Assembly: GCA_004124405.1 (NCBI GenBank)
Contig: SCKP01000004.1
Span: 1 to 62,563 of the forward strand
DNA: 62,563 nucleotides
From: Fidelibacterota bacterium
Lineage (GTDB): Bacteria; Fidelibacterota; Marinisomatia; SCGC-AAA003-L08; D37C17
Direction: 5' to 3'
A program made the translations under genes and the position numbers. Position 1 is the stretch's first letter; each line of letters starts with the position of its first letter. This document shows positions 53,834 to 62,400 of this stretch, in pieces. Under the pieces are notes generated by a model. The model made no database searches and was not told the DNA's origin. It saw only the letters and a list, made by a program, of their open reading frames with translations.

Positions 53834-54043
53834 CTAAGAATTATTTAATTTTTTTGTTCTCATTGAAATTTTAAAAATAGAATAAGCCACAATAAGTAAA
53901 ATGAAAACAATGAAACCCAATAATGTCAATACGCCCATATTCATTCCATGGCTCATGGGTGCATCCGGATTGCCGTAACAAACTGCACAGGGATATATAA
54001 ACCCCGGAACAAGAATTGAGATTATTGTAACTATTCTAATCAT
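53834..54043 (-). CDS. Small membrane protein of the cox operon (CxxC type)
   Basis: A 69-residue protein: signal segment, a short loop with a Cys pair (PCAVCYGNPDAPMSHGMN), and one transmembrane helix (GVLTLLGFIVFILLIVAYSI) with a basic end. Small proteins with this C-x-x-C plus G-M-N pattern occur in cox operons of several phyla, but their role is not known to me. Copper delivery to CuA by the Cys pair is a reasonable guess. It overlaps the upstream 68-aa gene by 8 nt. Confidence 0.75.
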   Translation of the reverse strand: MIRIVTIISILVPGFIYPCAVCYGNPDAPMSHGMNMGVLTLLGFIVFILLIVAYSIFKISMRTKKLNNS

Positions 54044-54242
54044 TTGTTAGTCCAGCAATCTCCTTTAAAAACCACTTCCCGTAAACCAATAGACCAACTG
54101 TAAATAAAACTGCAATTGATGCATAAATGATATATGTTATCTTTCCAAATTGTGACCATTCATTATAACACCAGTAACCAAAAAAAATGGAAAATAGAGT
54201 GGAGATACAAATAAAGATAATATGAAAAGATTTCAGGGACAT
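54036..54242 (-). CDS. Two-helix membrane protein of the cox operon
   Basis: A 68-residue protein with two hydrophobic helices (FHIIFICISTLFSIFFGYWC and IIYASIAVLFTVGLLVYG). It lies between the COX4-like and CxxC small protein genes with a 4-nt gap to the former and an 8-nt overlap with the latter, so it belongs to the operon. No domain recognised. It may be an accessory oxidase subunit or assembly factor. Confidence 0.7.
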   Translation of the reverse strand: MSLKSFHIIFICISTLFSIFFGYWCYNEWSQFGKITYIIYASIAVLFTVGLLVYGKWFLKEIAGLTND

Positions 54243-54246
54243 TGAT

Positions 54247-54555
54247 TTAATAATGACTCATGAGGTTTAAATCCCATAACAGCGGTATAAAAAGCAATAA
54301 GCTTAGAAAAAATACTGTTAATAATAATATCCAGTGAATTATTTTCTTTTCAGAATTTAAATGCATGAAGTTAGCAGCTACCAGATACCCTTTTATTGCG
54401 GCAATGGTAAGCCCCACAAATACTGCCCCGGCAATTGAATTTTGTACATTGAATTCCATGTAAGATGCAGCCACAGTAAGCGCTGTGCCAATTAATAAGA
54501 ATACAAAAATTTTCCGGTAATTAGCAATATGGTGCGTCATGTCTTTTACTGACAT
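54247..54555 (-). CDS. Cytochrome c oxidase subunit IV (prokaryotic)
   Basis: A 102-residue protein with three membrane helices of the bacterial COX4 (CoxD/CyoD-like) type: NYRKIFVFLLIGTALTVAAS, SIAGAVFVGLTIAAIKGYLVAANFMHL with the conserved K-x-x-x-V-A-x-x-F-M-H-L motif, and a last helix ending WDLNLMSH. It stabilises the oxidase core. It follows the subunit III gene by 9 nt. Confidence 0.88.
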   Translation of the reverse strand: MSVKDMTHHIANYRKIFVFLLIGTALTVAASYMEFNVQNSIAGAVFVGLTIAAIKGYLVAANFMHLNSEKKIIHWILLLTVFFLSLLLFIPLLWDLNLMSHY

Positions 54556-54564
54556 TGATTCTCC

Positions 54565-55185
54565 TTAATTTAAAAGATATAAAATTGGAAAGAGGAATAT
54601 CCAGACCAGATCAACAAAGTGCCAATAGAGACCCACGATCTCAATCCGGTTGGTAAACCGTTCAGGTTCATTGTCCCACATTTTTATTCCCGGTCCGAAA
54701 AAATAACCTAAGACAATCATGCCGCCGATGATATGCAGGACATGGAGTCCAGTTAGTGTGAAATAGAGGGCCATATAAGTATCATGCGATGGTACAAATC
54801 CCTCATGAATTTTATGTGAATATTCAAAATATTTCACTATCAGAAAGACCAGCGCGCAAAGAAGAGTTGTTCCCAAATAGATCCTGAATTTTCTTAAATC
54901 CTTCATTTTTAAAGATACCCAGGCCATCACCATGGTTACACTTGAAGCAATTAGAACAACAGTATTAAAGGTTGCGTGAGGAATAGTTTCTTTCAGTATA
55001 TGCATTATTGAACCATGTTCACCAATAGGCGGCCAAACCGGTGCACCTGTACGGAGCAATATATAGGCTGAAAATAATCCACCGAAAAGCATGACTTCTG
55101 ATGCCAGAAATAGCCAAATCCCTAACTTGGAGTTATAGAGGCCGGTATCTTCTCTTACTTGAACATTATAGGGTATTTCCATCAA
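54565..55185 (-). CDS. coxC: Cytochrome c oxidase subunit III
   Basis: A 206-residue membrane protein with about five helices, the short form of subunit III found in bacteria. Seen: LGIWLFLASEVMLFGGLFSAYI with the conserved Glu, TFNTVVLIASSVTMVMAW, GLHVLHIIGGMIVL and WHFVDLVWIFLFPILYL. It is needed for stability and proton delivery, not for catalysis. The start overlaps the coxA stop by 4 nt (ATGA). Confidence 0.94.
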   Translation of the reverse strand: MMEIPYNVQVREDTGLYNSKLGIWLFLASEVMLFGGLFSAYILLRTGAPVWPPIGEHGSIMHILKETIPHATFNTVVLIASSVTMVMAWVSLKMKDLRKFRIYLGTTLLCALVFLIVKYFEYSHKIHEGFVPSHDTYMALYFTLTGLHVLHIIGGMIVLGYFFGPGIKMWDNEPERFTNRIEIVGLYWHFVDLVWIFLFPILYLLN

Positions 55186-56942
55186 CGATCCTTAATTAAT
55201 TTTGAAGTTTGAGGAGTAAAATCAGTACTATCGCCAGGCACACTGTACTCGTAAGGGCCGCGGTAAACTGTGGGTACTTTTTCAAAGTTACCATGCCCCA
55301 TCGGCGGTGAAGTTGTATCTGTCCATTCTATGGTTGTGGCCCGCCAAGGATTAGGGTCAGGTTCCGCTGCCTTTTTCCGCAATAAAGTACGAATTAGGTT
55401 GATGATAAAAGGAATTTGGGCAATTGCCAGCAGCCATGCTGAATATGACATGAATTCATTCAGGTGCAGTGTCCCCTGAGCATGGGCATAGGATTCTCCG
55501 CCATCTGCCAGGCGGCGGGAAACACCAGCCATTCCCTGTATAAGCATGGGCCAGAAAATTCCATTCATAAATATAAATGAAAAGAAAAAGTGGATTTTCC
55601 CGAGCGTTTCATCCAACATTTTTCCTGTCATTTTAGGGAACCAATAGTAAATTCCTGCAAAAATTGCGAATATCGTTCCCGGCGCAACTACGTAATGGAA
55701 GTGCCCGATCACATAGTAAGTATCATGAAGATGGATGTCTAGAGTTGATAATCCCAGAGGCAAGCCGGTTAAGCCGCCAATTCCAAACATGGGAATCCAG
55801 CCCAGGGCAAATAACATGGGTGTGTTAAAGCGGATTGAACCGCCCCAGAGTGAGAGCATGAAACAAGACAATATTATAACTGACGGTACCGAAATAATCA
55901 TGGTGGTGGTCTGGAAGAAAATAGACATTCCCTGTCCCATCCCCGTCATAAACATATGGTGCGCCCAAACTATAAAGGACATGAAACCCAAAAACACAAC
56001 AGAATAGACTAGAGATTTATAACCCCAGATTGGTTTCCGCGTATTATTGGCGATGATTTCGGCTATAACTCCCATCCCGGGTAAAATTAGTACATACACT
56101 TCGGGGTGTGCTAAAAACCAAAATAGATGCTGCCATAACAATGGACTGCCGCCGCCACTGACATCCAGAGCCTCCCCGCCAACTACCAACCCTGAAGGCA
56201 GGAAAAAGCTAGTATCAAATACACGATCCATTAACTGTAAGAACCCAGCTGCTTCCAAAGGGGGAAATGCCAGTACCAGCAAAAATGAGGTGACAAACTG
56301 CGCCCAGACAAAGAAGGGCAGCCTCATCCAGGTGAGACCCGGTGCCCTGAGCTGTATAATGGTTACAATAATATTTATGGAGCCCAGAAGAGATGAGGTA
56401 ATGAGAAATACCATGCCTAAAAGCCAAAAGGTTTGACCGGTAGTGGCAATAACTGATAAAGGGGGATAGGATGTCCAGCCGGAATTAGCAGCGCCGCCAG
56501 GGAGGAAAAAACTGACCAGCATGATGACACCACCAATGAAATACACCCAATAGGATGTCATATTCAGTTTTGGGAATGCCATGTCCGGAGCGCCGATCTG
56601 TAATGGAACGATATAGTTACCAAATGCACCTACTACCAAGGGTACCACACCAAGGAAAATCATAATGGTGCCGTGCATGGCACCAAATACGTTATAGAGA
56701 TCTGAGGGTAAATTTCCAATGCTGGCGAAACCATTTAACTCGGCCAGCCACTGGATCAGTCCGCCGATAACCGGAACCGCCTGATCCGGAAATGCCAATT
56801 GCCAGCGCATGACCATCATGAGGGAGAAACCAAAGAATAAGAATAGCAGGGCAGTTATACCATATTGAATTCCAATGGTTTTATGATCGGTTGAAAATAT
56901 ATATTTCCGCCAGTAACTTTCTTCGTGGTGTGAATCAGACAC
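55182..56942 (-). CDS. coxA: Cytochrome c oxidase subunit I
   Basis: A 586-residue catalytic subunit of the heme-copper oxidase, A family. Heme and copper ligands are visible: FGAMHGTIMIF (low-spin heme His), WFLAHPEVYVLILPGMG (CuB His, cross-linked Tyr, the D-channel Glu), WAHHMF (two CuB His) and IGHFHYVVAPG (heme a and a3 His). About twelve to fourteen helices. It reduces O2 to water with proton pumping. It is the first gene of the operon, divergent from the phosphate symporter. The order coxA-coxC-coxD-like-two small genes-coxB, with coxB last, is unusual. Confidence 0.97.
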   Translation of the reverse strand: MSDSHHEESYWRKYIFSTDHKTIGIQYGITALLFLFFGFSLMMVMRWQLAFPDQAVPVIGGLIQWLAELNGFASIGNLPSDLYNVFGAMHGTIMIFLGVVPLVVGAFGNYIVPLQIGAPDMAFPKLNMTSYWVYFIGGVIMLVSFFLPGGAANSGWTSYPPLSVIATTGQTFWLLGMVFLITSSLLGSINIIVTIIQLRAPGLTWMRLPFFVWAQFVTSFLLVLAFPPLEAAGFLQLMDRVFDTSFFLPSGLVVGGEALDVSGGGSPLLWQHLFWFLAHPEVYVLILPGMGVIAEIIANNTRKPIWGYKSLVYSVVFLGFMSFIVWAHHMFMTGMGQGMSIFFQTTTMIISVPSVIILSCFMLSLWGGSIRFNTPMLFALGWIPMFGIGGLTGLPLGLSTLDIHLHDTYYVIGHFHYVVAPGTIFAIFAGIYYWFPKMTGKMLDETLGKIHFFFSFIFMNGIFWPMLIQGMAGVSRRLADGGESYAHAQGTLHLNEFMSYSAWLLAIAQIPFIINLIRTLLRKKAAEPDPNPWRATTIEWTDTTSPPMGHGNFEKVPTVYRGPYEYSVPGDSTDFTPQTSKLIKDR

Positions 56943-57136
56943 TAAATCCTCCAGATTCGTATAAATTATGTTTTTTTATGTTTGAATTACCTTGATATGG
57001 CAAGCAAGAACAGCAGAAAATTTATTGAAGGTAATGAATACAGACAAAAAGAAATTTAAAGGATAAACATTAAGAGCAGGATTTTCATTCATAGTCAAAT
57101 ATTAGTTCATATTAAGGTAACAACATACAATAAATT

Positions 57137-58261
57137 ATGGGGTTCATTTCTATACAATATTTCTTGAATAAAAACTTTCTAATATTTCTAAAAGTGGCCG
57201 GTGTAGTCTTATCATTATACCTGTTTCTGGTTGGAATCAATGGGCTGTCAACAGCCATAAAACATTTGGGTGGAGACTTTGCGGAAAAAATGCTGTCAAC
57301 TACCAGCAATCCGTTTATAGCCTTATTTATTGGAATTCTTTCCACAACGATATTTCAAAGTTCCTCAACCACCACCTCTCTAATTGTGGGTATGGTGAGT
57401 AGTGGTGCATTGACTTTAGGAGGAGCAATCCCCATGATTATGGGTGCTAATATTGGTACCACGGTTACCAACATTATAGTTTCCATTGGACATATAAATC
57501 GAGGCAACGAATTTAAGCGGGCTTTTGCAGCGGCAACCGTTCATGACTTCTTTAATGTATTTGCAGTTATTTTACTATTTCCAATTGAAATTGCCTTTGG
57601 ACTACTGGAAAAAACAGCTTCAGGATTAGCCTCTTTCCTCTTTGGTACCGTTAGCGTTAGTAATGAGTTCAACAGTCCGATAAAGGCTGGTATAAAATGG
57701 GGTGTCCATCATATAGAAAGCCTGTGTTTTGAAAATAATATTGTATTTATCATCCTCAGTGTTTTACTGACCTTTGCTATGCTGTATTCTATTGTCAAAC
57801 TATTAAGGAGTTTAGTTTTGGATAATGTTCAGCAATTTTTTGATCAATATATTTTCAAGACAGCAATTCGTGGTATTTTGTTTGGAATGCTGTTAACTAT
57901 TATGGTGCAAAGTTCATCAATTACCACCTCCACCATTGTTCCCCTTGCCGGGGCAGGAGTACTCACCCTGAGGCAGGTGTATCCATTTACTTTAGGTGCA
58001 AATATTGGCACCACCATAACTGCAATTTTGGCCGCACTCACCCTTAACGTAACAGCGTTGGTAGCTGCATTTGCTCATTTATTTTTTAATCTCTTTGGAA
58101 TTCTAATTATTTATGTGAATCCACTATTCAGAGATATACCCATTAACCTGGCTAACTGGATTTCGGAGGTTGCAATAAAGAATAAATTTATTCCGCTGGT
58201 TTATTTAGTCTGTTTTTTCTTTCTTTTACCATTTTTAATCATATTTATCGGGAGACAATAA
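57137..58261 (+). CDS. Na+/phosphate cotransporter (NptA/PNaS family)
   Basis: A 374-residue inner-membrane transporter. The two inverted QSSS repeats are visible, IFQSSSTTTSLIVGMVSSGAL and MVQSSSITTSTIVPLAGAG, each followed by GANIGTT, which identify the SLC34-like Na/Pi family. The C-terminal PhoU-like region found in many bacterial members is missing here; it is supplied by the next gene, which overlaps by one base (TAATG). The divergent 194-nt region shared with coxA holds the promoter, and no clear Pho box was recognised. Confidence 0.9.
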   Translation: MGFISIQYFLNKNFLIFLKVAGVVLSLYLFLVGINGLSTAIKHLGGDFAEKMLSTTSNPFIALFIGILSTTIFQSSSTTTSLIVGMVSSGALTLGGAIPMIMGANIGTTVTNIIVSIGHINRGNEFKRAFAAATVHDFFNVFAVILLFPIEIAFGLLEKTASGLASFLFGTVSVSNEFNSPIKAGIKWGVHHIESLCFENNIVFIILSVLLTFAMLYSIVKLLRSLVLDNVQQFFDQYIFKTAIRGILFGMLLTIMVQSSSITTSTIVPLAGAGVLTLRQVYPFTLGANIGTTITAILAALTLNVTALVAAFAHLFFNLFGILIIYVNPLFRDIPINLANWISEVAIKNKFIPLVYLVCFFFLLPFLIIFIGRQ

Positions 58262-58929
58262 TGTTTAAACAAATCTTTGAAATTTTCAAATCAGATAGCT
58301 TATACGAGCAGGCCTTAGTTGAGTGTCATGAAATGTTGGATATTGACCTCACCATGTTCAAAGCTTCAATCCAGTCATTACGAAAATCAGATTCAGCGGA
58401 TATTGATATTGATATTTTTGCAATGGATAAAAAAATTAATGAATTCGAAAGAGATGTCCGCAGAAAAGTAATGACCCATTTAGCAGTTGGAGGAAAGGAA
58501 GATATTGGGTCCGGCTTGGTATTGGTATCCGTAGTAATTGATATTGAGAGAATAGGAGATTATACCAAGAATATTTATGATCTCGCGGTAAATCATCCTA
58601 AGAAACTGGATGGTGGTACTGTTGAAGAAAATTTGGCTGATGTAGAAAAAATATCCTTCGATTTATTTGAAGAATCCATAGATGCTTTTAAGAATCAAGA
58701 TATTGAAAAAGCTCGAAGTCTCATGGGATCATATAAGGAAAATATATCTTTCCAATGTGACACAATCACCAATAATATAATTAGAGGAAAGGTTGGAGAT
58801 ATTGAAGCTGGAAGAGCGACATCAATTGCGCTTTATGCCAGATATTTAAAAAGGATTGCCGCCCATTCAAGAAATTTAATTTCAAGTATTGTGAATCCAT
58901 TTGAGCGTATTGGGTACCCGGAGAAGTGA
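58261..58929 (+). CDS. PhoU-like domain protein
   Basis: A 222-residue all-helical protein with the PhoU pattern: the first three-helix bundle with the acidic metal site (FERDVRRKVMTHL) and RIGDYTKNIYDLA, and the second with RYLKRIAAHSRNLISSIVNPFERI. The E-R-I-G-D-Y and R-I-A-A-H-x-x-N-L motifs are characteristic. It likely regulates or gates the adjacent Na/Pi transporter. Coupled on both sides: TAATG with the transporter, GTGA with the next small gene. Confidence 0.88.
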   Translation: MFKQIFEIFKSDSLYEQALVECHEMLDIDLTMFKASIQSLRKSDSADIDIDIFAMDKKINEFERDVRRKVMTHLAVGGKEDIGSGLVLVSVVIDIERIGDYTKNIYDLAVNHPKKLDGGTVEENLADVEKISFDLFEESIDAFKNQDIEKARSLMGSYKENISFQCDTITNNIIRGKVGDIEAGRATSIALYARYLKRIAAHSRNLISSIVNPFERIGYPEK

Positions 58930-59093
58930 ATAAATTTATTTGGCTCTATCTCTCTGCATTTGGGATTATGTTTGCCATTTTATCATGGTGCCAAGAGTCG
59001 GGACTACTATCAAAAGATATTGGGTCAGGAAAAGGATTCTTAGCACTTTTAACCGGGTCAGCATTGTATTATATAGTTGGCAGAAAAATTTAA
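58926..59093 (+). CDS. Small two-helix membrane protein of the phosphate module
   Basis: A 55-codon frame with a GTG start overlapping the PhoU-like gene stop as GTGA. The product has two hydrophobic segments (FIWLYLSAFGIMFAIL and FLALLTGSALYYIVG) separated by a polar turn and a basic end (GRKI). Placement between PhoU-like and porin genes with start/stop overlap makes it a real member of the operon. No family recognised. Confidence 0.6.
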   Translation: MNKFIWLYLSAFGIMFAILSWCQESGLLSKDIGSGKGFLALLTGSALYYIVGRKI

Positions 59094-59112
59094 TAAATAA
59101 ACAGGAGAAAAA

Positions 59113-60039
59113 ATGAAAAAAATACTATTGGTAGTAAGTATAACTGGATTCATGTTTGCGGAAGGCAAGATTGGTGGAGTTACCTATTTTGATTTCATCA
59201 GCACAGATGATTCCTCAGCCTTTAATTTTCAACGTCAATATTTTGGTTATAGTGGTGATATATCGGACAAAGTCAGCTATAAAATATTATTTGATGTTGG
59301 TAGAACAAATAAGAATGATGGTGAGGATACACGGCTTGTCACTTACCTCAAAAAAGCCCAGGTTAATTATAAATCTTCATTGGGCAAATTCAACTTTGGA
59401 TTGATTGGTATGAATACCTATGCTGTGCAGGAAAGTAATTGGGGTTACCGTTTTATTGAAAAGTCTGCCATTGATAAAAATGGATTTTCATCTACAGCTG
59501 ATTTAGGGGTGGGTTTTTCAAAATCAATAATAGATAATCTCAATTTGAGTTTTCAAATAGTAAATGGTGAGGGATTTAAAAAACCACAAGGGGATAAATA
59601 CCATAAAATTGCATTCAATGCAACCTATGGCGAAGGTAACTTAATTAAAAATGATGGTTACAATGCTGGTGTTGTTTATACCACCGAGCAAACTGACACT
59701 GACCCCATTACAATGACCAGCATATTTGGCGGTTTTGCTGGAATGGGAATTCGAATTGGGGGTGAGTATGATATGAAAACAATAGGTGGCGTAAACTCAA
59801 ATATTGTTTCAGTGAGCACCAATTATACTGTACGGGATAATATAGATGTTTTTGTCCGCTATGATATTTACGATGGTGATACATCTATTGACAATGATGG
59901 TGAAAATTATCTCGTTGCAGGAATAGTTCTAACCTGTGATGGCGGTATTTCTGTTGCCCCCAATGTGAGAACTACCACCTATGAGGATGAAACAGAAGCT
60001 TTAACAGAATACAAGGTCAATTTTCAGTTCAAATTTTAA
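59113..60039 (+). CDS. Outer-membrane porin of the phosphate module
   Basis: A 308-residue exported barrel protein. The signal peptide MKKILLVVSITGFMFA precedes strands alternating polar and aromatic residues (GGVTYFDFIS, FNFQRQYFGYSG, VSYKILFDVG) and the final strand EYKVNFQFKF with C-terminal Phe. It resembles the phosphate-selective OprP/OprO class in general layout, but the Lys/Arg ladder cannot be verified here. Its SD (AGGAG, 59103-59107) is good. As the last gene of the Na/Pi-PhoU operon it should admit phosphate across the outer membrane. Confidence 0.8.
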   Translation: MKKILLVVSITGFMFAEGKIGGVTYFDFISTDDSSAFNFQRQYFGYSGDISDKVSYKILFDVGRTNKNDGEDTRLVTYLKKAQVNYKSSLGKFNFGLIGMNTYAVQESNWGYRFIEKSAIDKNGFSSTADLGVGFSKSIIDNLNLSFQIVNGEGFKKPQGDKYHKIAFNATYGEGNLIKNDGYNAGVVYTTEQTDTDPITMTSIFGGFAGMGIRIGGEYDMKTIGGVNSNIVSVSTNYTVRDNIDVFVRYDIYDGDTSIDNDGENYLVAGIVLTCDGGISVAPNVRTTTYEDETEALTEYKVNFQFKF

Positions 60040-60170
60040 GAGGATTTCAAATACAACCAATAAGTTGTTATACTCAGATAATTAAGATTGGGTAAGGTTT
60101 ATCACTAAACGAAGGAATTTGATGGGTTGGATTTTCCTTTCTCCGGCCCTCCTTCTCCTTTCGTCCTTTT

Positions 60171-61541
60171 TTACTCCTGAACATCCAATTTAGTAAAATA
60201 CACCCTTGCCGCTTGCATAACTTTTGGCGCTAAAATGATGGATGATACCATGGTGGGAATTGCCATGAGTGCAAACATTCCATCAATAAAATTGATGACT
60301 ATATCAATGGTTATGACTGAGGCTAAAATAAGACTCAAAGTATAAAATATACGGTAGGATTGTTTCCATTTATTTCCAAACAGGAAGGCGGTGCATTTAG
60401 AGCCGTAGTAGGAAGAGCCAATCATGGTGGTAAGGCTGAAAACAATAACAATCAGTATGAGAAGTGGTTTACCAATAATGGGAAGTCCAACCTCAAATGC
60501 CTGAGTGGTCATAGATATTCCATTCAAATCAGGGTTTGTCCATACACCTGAAGATAATATTACAAATCCAGTAACGGAGCAGACTATAAGGGTGTCAATC
60601 ATGGGTCCCAGCATGGCCACCAACCCTTCCCGGATAGGTTCTTTGGTAATGGCTGCGCCATGAGCCATGGCTTCCGTACCAATACCAGCTTCGTTAGAAA
60701 ATGCAGCCCTGCGGATTCCAATTACAATGACGGCTCCCATACTGCCCCCCAAGACCGCTTCACCAGTGAATGCATCCCGAACAATGGAAAAGAAAATATC
60801 ATCAATCATGGTAAAATTGCGAATCAAAATGATAGCTCCACAGAGCATATAAATAACCACCATGGATGGCACCAGTTTTGAAGCCACCTGCCCTATCCGG
60901 CGGATGCCGCCAAAAATCACTGCCGAAATAACTCCAGCCATAAGAATGCCGATTAATAATTGTCCCAACATGGGATTATTTTGAAAATATCCAAAGGGAG
61001 TATAAATCTGATCCTGCACTATTTGGGTGAGCTGATTTGCCTGAAAAAGGGATAAGCATCCTAATAACCCGGCAAAACTGAATAGATATGCCAGGGGGTG
61101 AAACTTCTTTGACAGCCCTTGGGTGATGACATACATAGGTCCGCCCTGAACTTCTCCATCTTCATCGGTTCCCCGGTACATAATTGCCAGGGTACAGGTG
61201 AAAAATTTGGTAGCCATTCCCACAATTGCACTGACCCACATCCAGAAAAGGGCACCGGGGCCGCCAGTATGTATGGCAATTGCAACACCGCTGATATTTC
61301 CCATACCTACCGTACTTGCCAAAGCGCTGGACAATGCCTGAAAATGGTTCACCTGTCCCGGGTCACTGGGGTCATCATATTTTCCCCGGAGTACATTTAG
61401 TCCATGCCGGACATATCGAAATGGAATAAATTGGCAATACAAGGTAAAAAATAAACCACCACCCAGCAGAAGAACCAGCAGGGGAGGTCCCCACATGAAT
61501 TCAGCAAAGGCAGCAATGAGTGTATCCAGTTTTTCAATCAT
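60171..61541 (-). CDS. Sodium:alanine symporter family protein
   Basis: A 456-residue AgcS-family transporter with about eleven helices. The signature STVGMGNISGVAIAIHTGGPGALFWMWVSA is present, and further matches are AAFSNEAGIGTEAMAHGAA and MIGSSYYGSKC. It imports alanine or glycine with Na+. The ATG at 61541 is preferred to an upstream GTG at 61550, because the family usually begins close to the first helix. It is convergent with the porin gene; no clear terminator is seen between them. Confidence 0.92.
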   Translation of the reverse strand: MIEKLDTLIAAFAEFMWGPPLLVLLLGGGLFFTLYCQFIPFRYVRHGLNVLRGKYDDPSDPGQVNHFQALSSALASTVGMGNISGVAIAIHTGGPGALFWMWVSAIVGMATKFFTCTLAIMYRGTDEDGEVQGGPMYVITQGLSKKFHPLAYLFSFAGLLGCLSLFQANQLTQIVQDQIYTPFGYFQNNPMLGQLLIGILMAGVISAVIFGGIRRIGQVASKLVPSMVVIYMLCGAIILIRNFTMIDDIFFSIVRDAFTGEAVLGGSMGAVIVIGIRRAAFSNEAGIGTEAMAHGAAITKEPIREGLVAMLGPMIDTLIVCSVTGFVILSSGVWTNPDLNGISMTTQAFEVGLPIIGKPLLILIVIVFSLTTMIGSSYYGSKCTAFLFGNKWKQSYRIFYTLSLILASVITIDIVINFIDGMFALMAIPTMVSSIILAPKVMQAARVYFTKLDVQE

Positions 61542-61586
61542 AATTTTCACTTCAAAATATGGAGTGGATTAACCATGTTAATCCAT

Positions 61587-61630
61587 GCATCAACACACTT
61601 CGACTGCTGCTCAGTAAAGAAGGTTGATGC
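61587..61630. repeat. Inverted repeat with a CTTCGACT-type core
   Basis: GCATCAAC (61587-61594) and GTTGATGC (61623-61630) are complementary and enclose ACTTCGACTGCTGCTCAG, which resembles a repeat frequent between genes in FCB-group bacteria. It lies upstream of the AgcS gene and downstream of the broken lipoprotein gene. Confidence 0.4.
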
Positions 61631-61663
61631 AGTCCAAAATTAAAACAGTTCTATAAACCAATT

Positions 61664-61857
61664 TTAAAGGTTTTGAATTCCCTTCCAAATTAAATCTATA
61701 GTTGAGCTATCTTCGGTTTTACTTTTTGTAGAACTTTCATTAATTTGTTCTTGATTGTCCTTCATTTCTTGTGAAATCTCTCTTTTTTGCTGCAGCCTGA
61801 CTGCAAAAAGAAAACAACAATCATACCGAATATGAATAAATAATGAAGGAATTTCAT
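61664..61857 (-). CDS. Small lipoprotein interrupted by a -1 frameshift
   Basis: The ATG at 61857 opens a signal sequence (MKFLHYLFIFGMIVVFFL then QSGC) with a proper lipobox (S-G-C). After SKK the frame runs into TGA at 61764-61762. Slipping back one base at the run of six A followed by G (61788-61782) continues cleanly as REISQEMKDNQEQINESS and ends at 61664, about 64 residues in all. Either programmed -1 frameshifting or a one-base deletion in the A run (real or from sequencing) explains this. The rest of 61551-61980 holds the inverted repeat at 61587 and a long A+T-rich stretch, otherwise nothing. Confidence 0.5.
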
Positions 61858-61980
61858 TAATATTTTTACCTTTTAATTTGGGTTAAATTACAAATTTATT
61901 TCGTTGATGCTTTAGGGAAATGAGAGTAAAACATTAATTATAATTTTGGAAATATAACAGATTATCATTTAAATTAATAT

Positions 61981-62400
61981 GTGCCTTCCCAATTTAATAT
62001 TCGTGTTGTCATTACCAGTTTATTTATTTTGTCGCTAATCCTTAGTATTATCAGCTGCGAAAGTACACTTGACAAATCCACAACAAAATCTCAAAAACTC
62101 TCCTTTAAAATAAATCATAGCTTACTTAATAAGACCCCCCTTAAGACTAATGAGGGATTTACTATTTATGCACCAATTAACTGGCTTCCTTTTGACTCCT
62201 CTAGTTTTATTCAATTAGAAGGAGCAATTGAGGCAAATGAAAACTTAATACCATTAGAATTGGTTGGAGGATATCAGTCAAAAGATTTGGCAACTTGTAT
62301 TATTTCTAAAATAAGTTCTAATAAAGAAGATTTTCAATATATTCCTGAAAATTATAATGATATTTTAAAATCTCAATTTTCTACTGAAAATATTATTTAA
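61981..62400 (+). CDS. Lipoprotein of unknown function
   Basis: A 139-residue lipoprotein. A GTG at 61981 starts a signal with hydrophobic core SLFILSLILSIISC; the lipobox is I-I-S-C with Cys26. The mature part begins ESTLDKSTTKS, contains FTIYAPINWLPFDSSSF and LVGGYQSKDLATCIIS, and ends with TENII. An overlapping ATG two bases earlier is out of frame. No family is recognised. The content could be the N-terminal part of a larger protein cut short by the TAA at 62398, given the low-complexity DNA that follows. Confidence 0.55.
   Translation: MPSQFNIRVVITSLFILSLILSIISCESTLDKSTTKSQKLSFKINHSLLNKTPLKTNEGFTIYAPINWLPFDSSSFIQLEGAIEANENLIPLELVGGYQSKDLATCIISKISSNKEDFQYIPENYNDILKSQFSTENII

Noticed and set aside
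57070-57120. Pho box for the phosphate operon
   Set aside because: TTCAT repeats occur, but not with the 11-nt periodicity of a PhoB site; the match is too weak to report.
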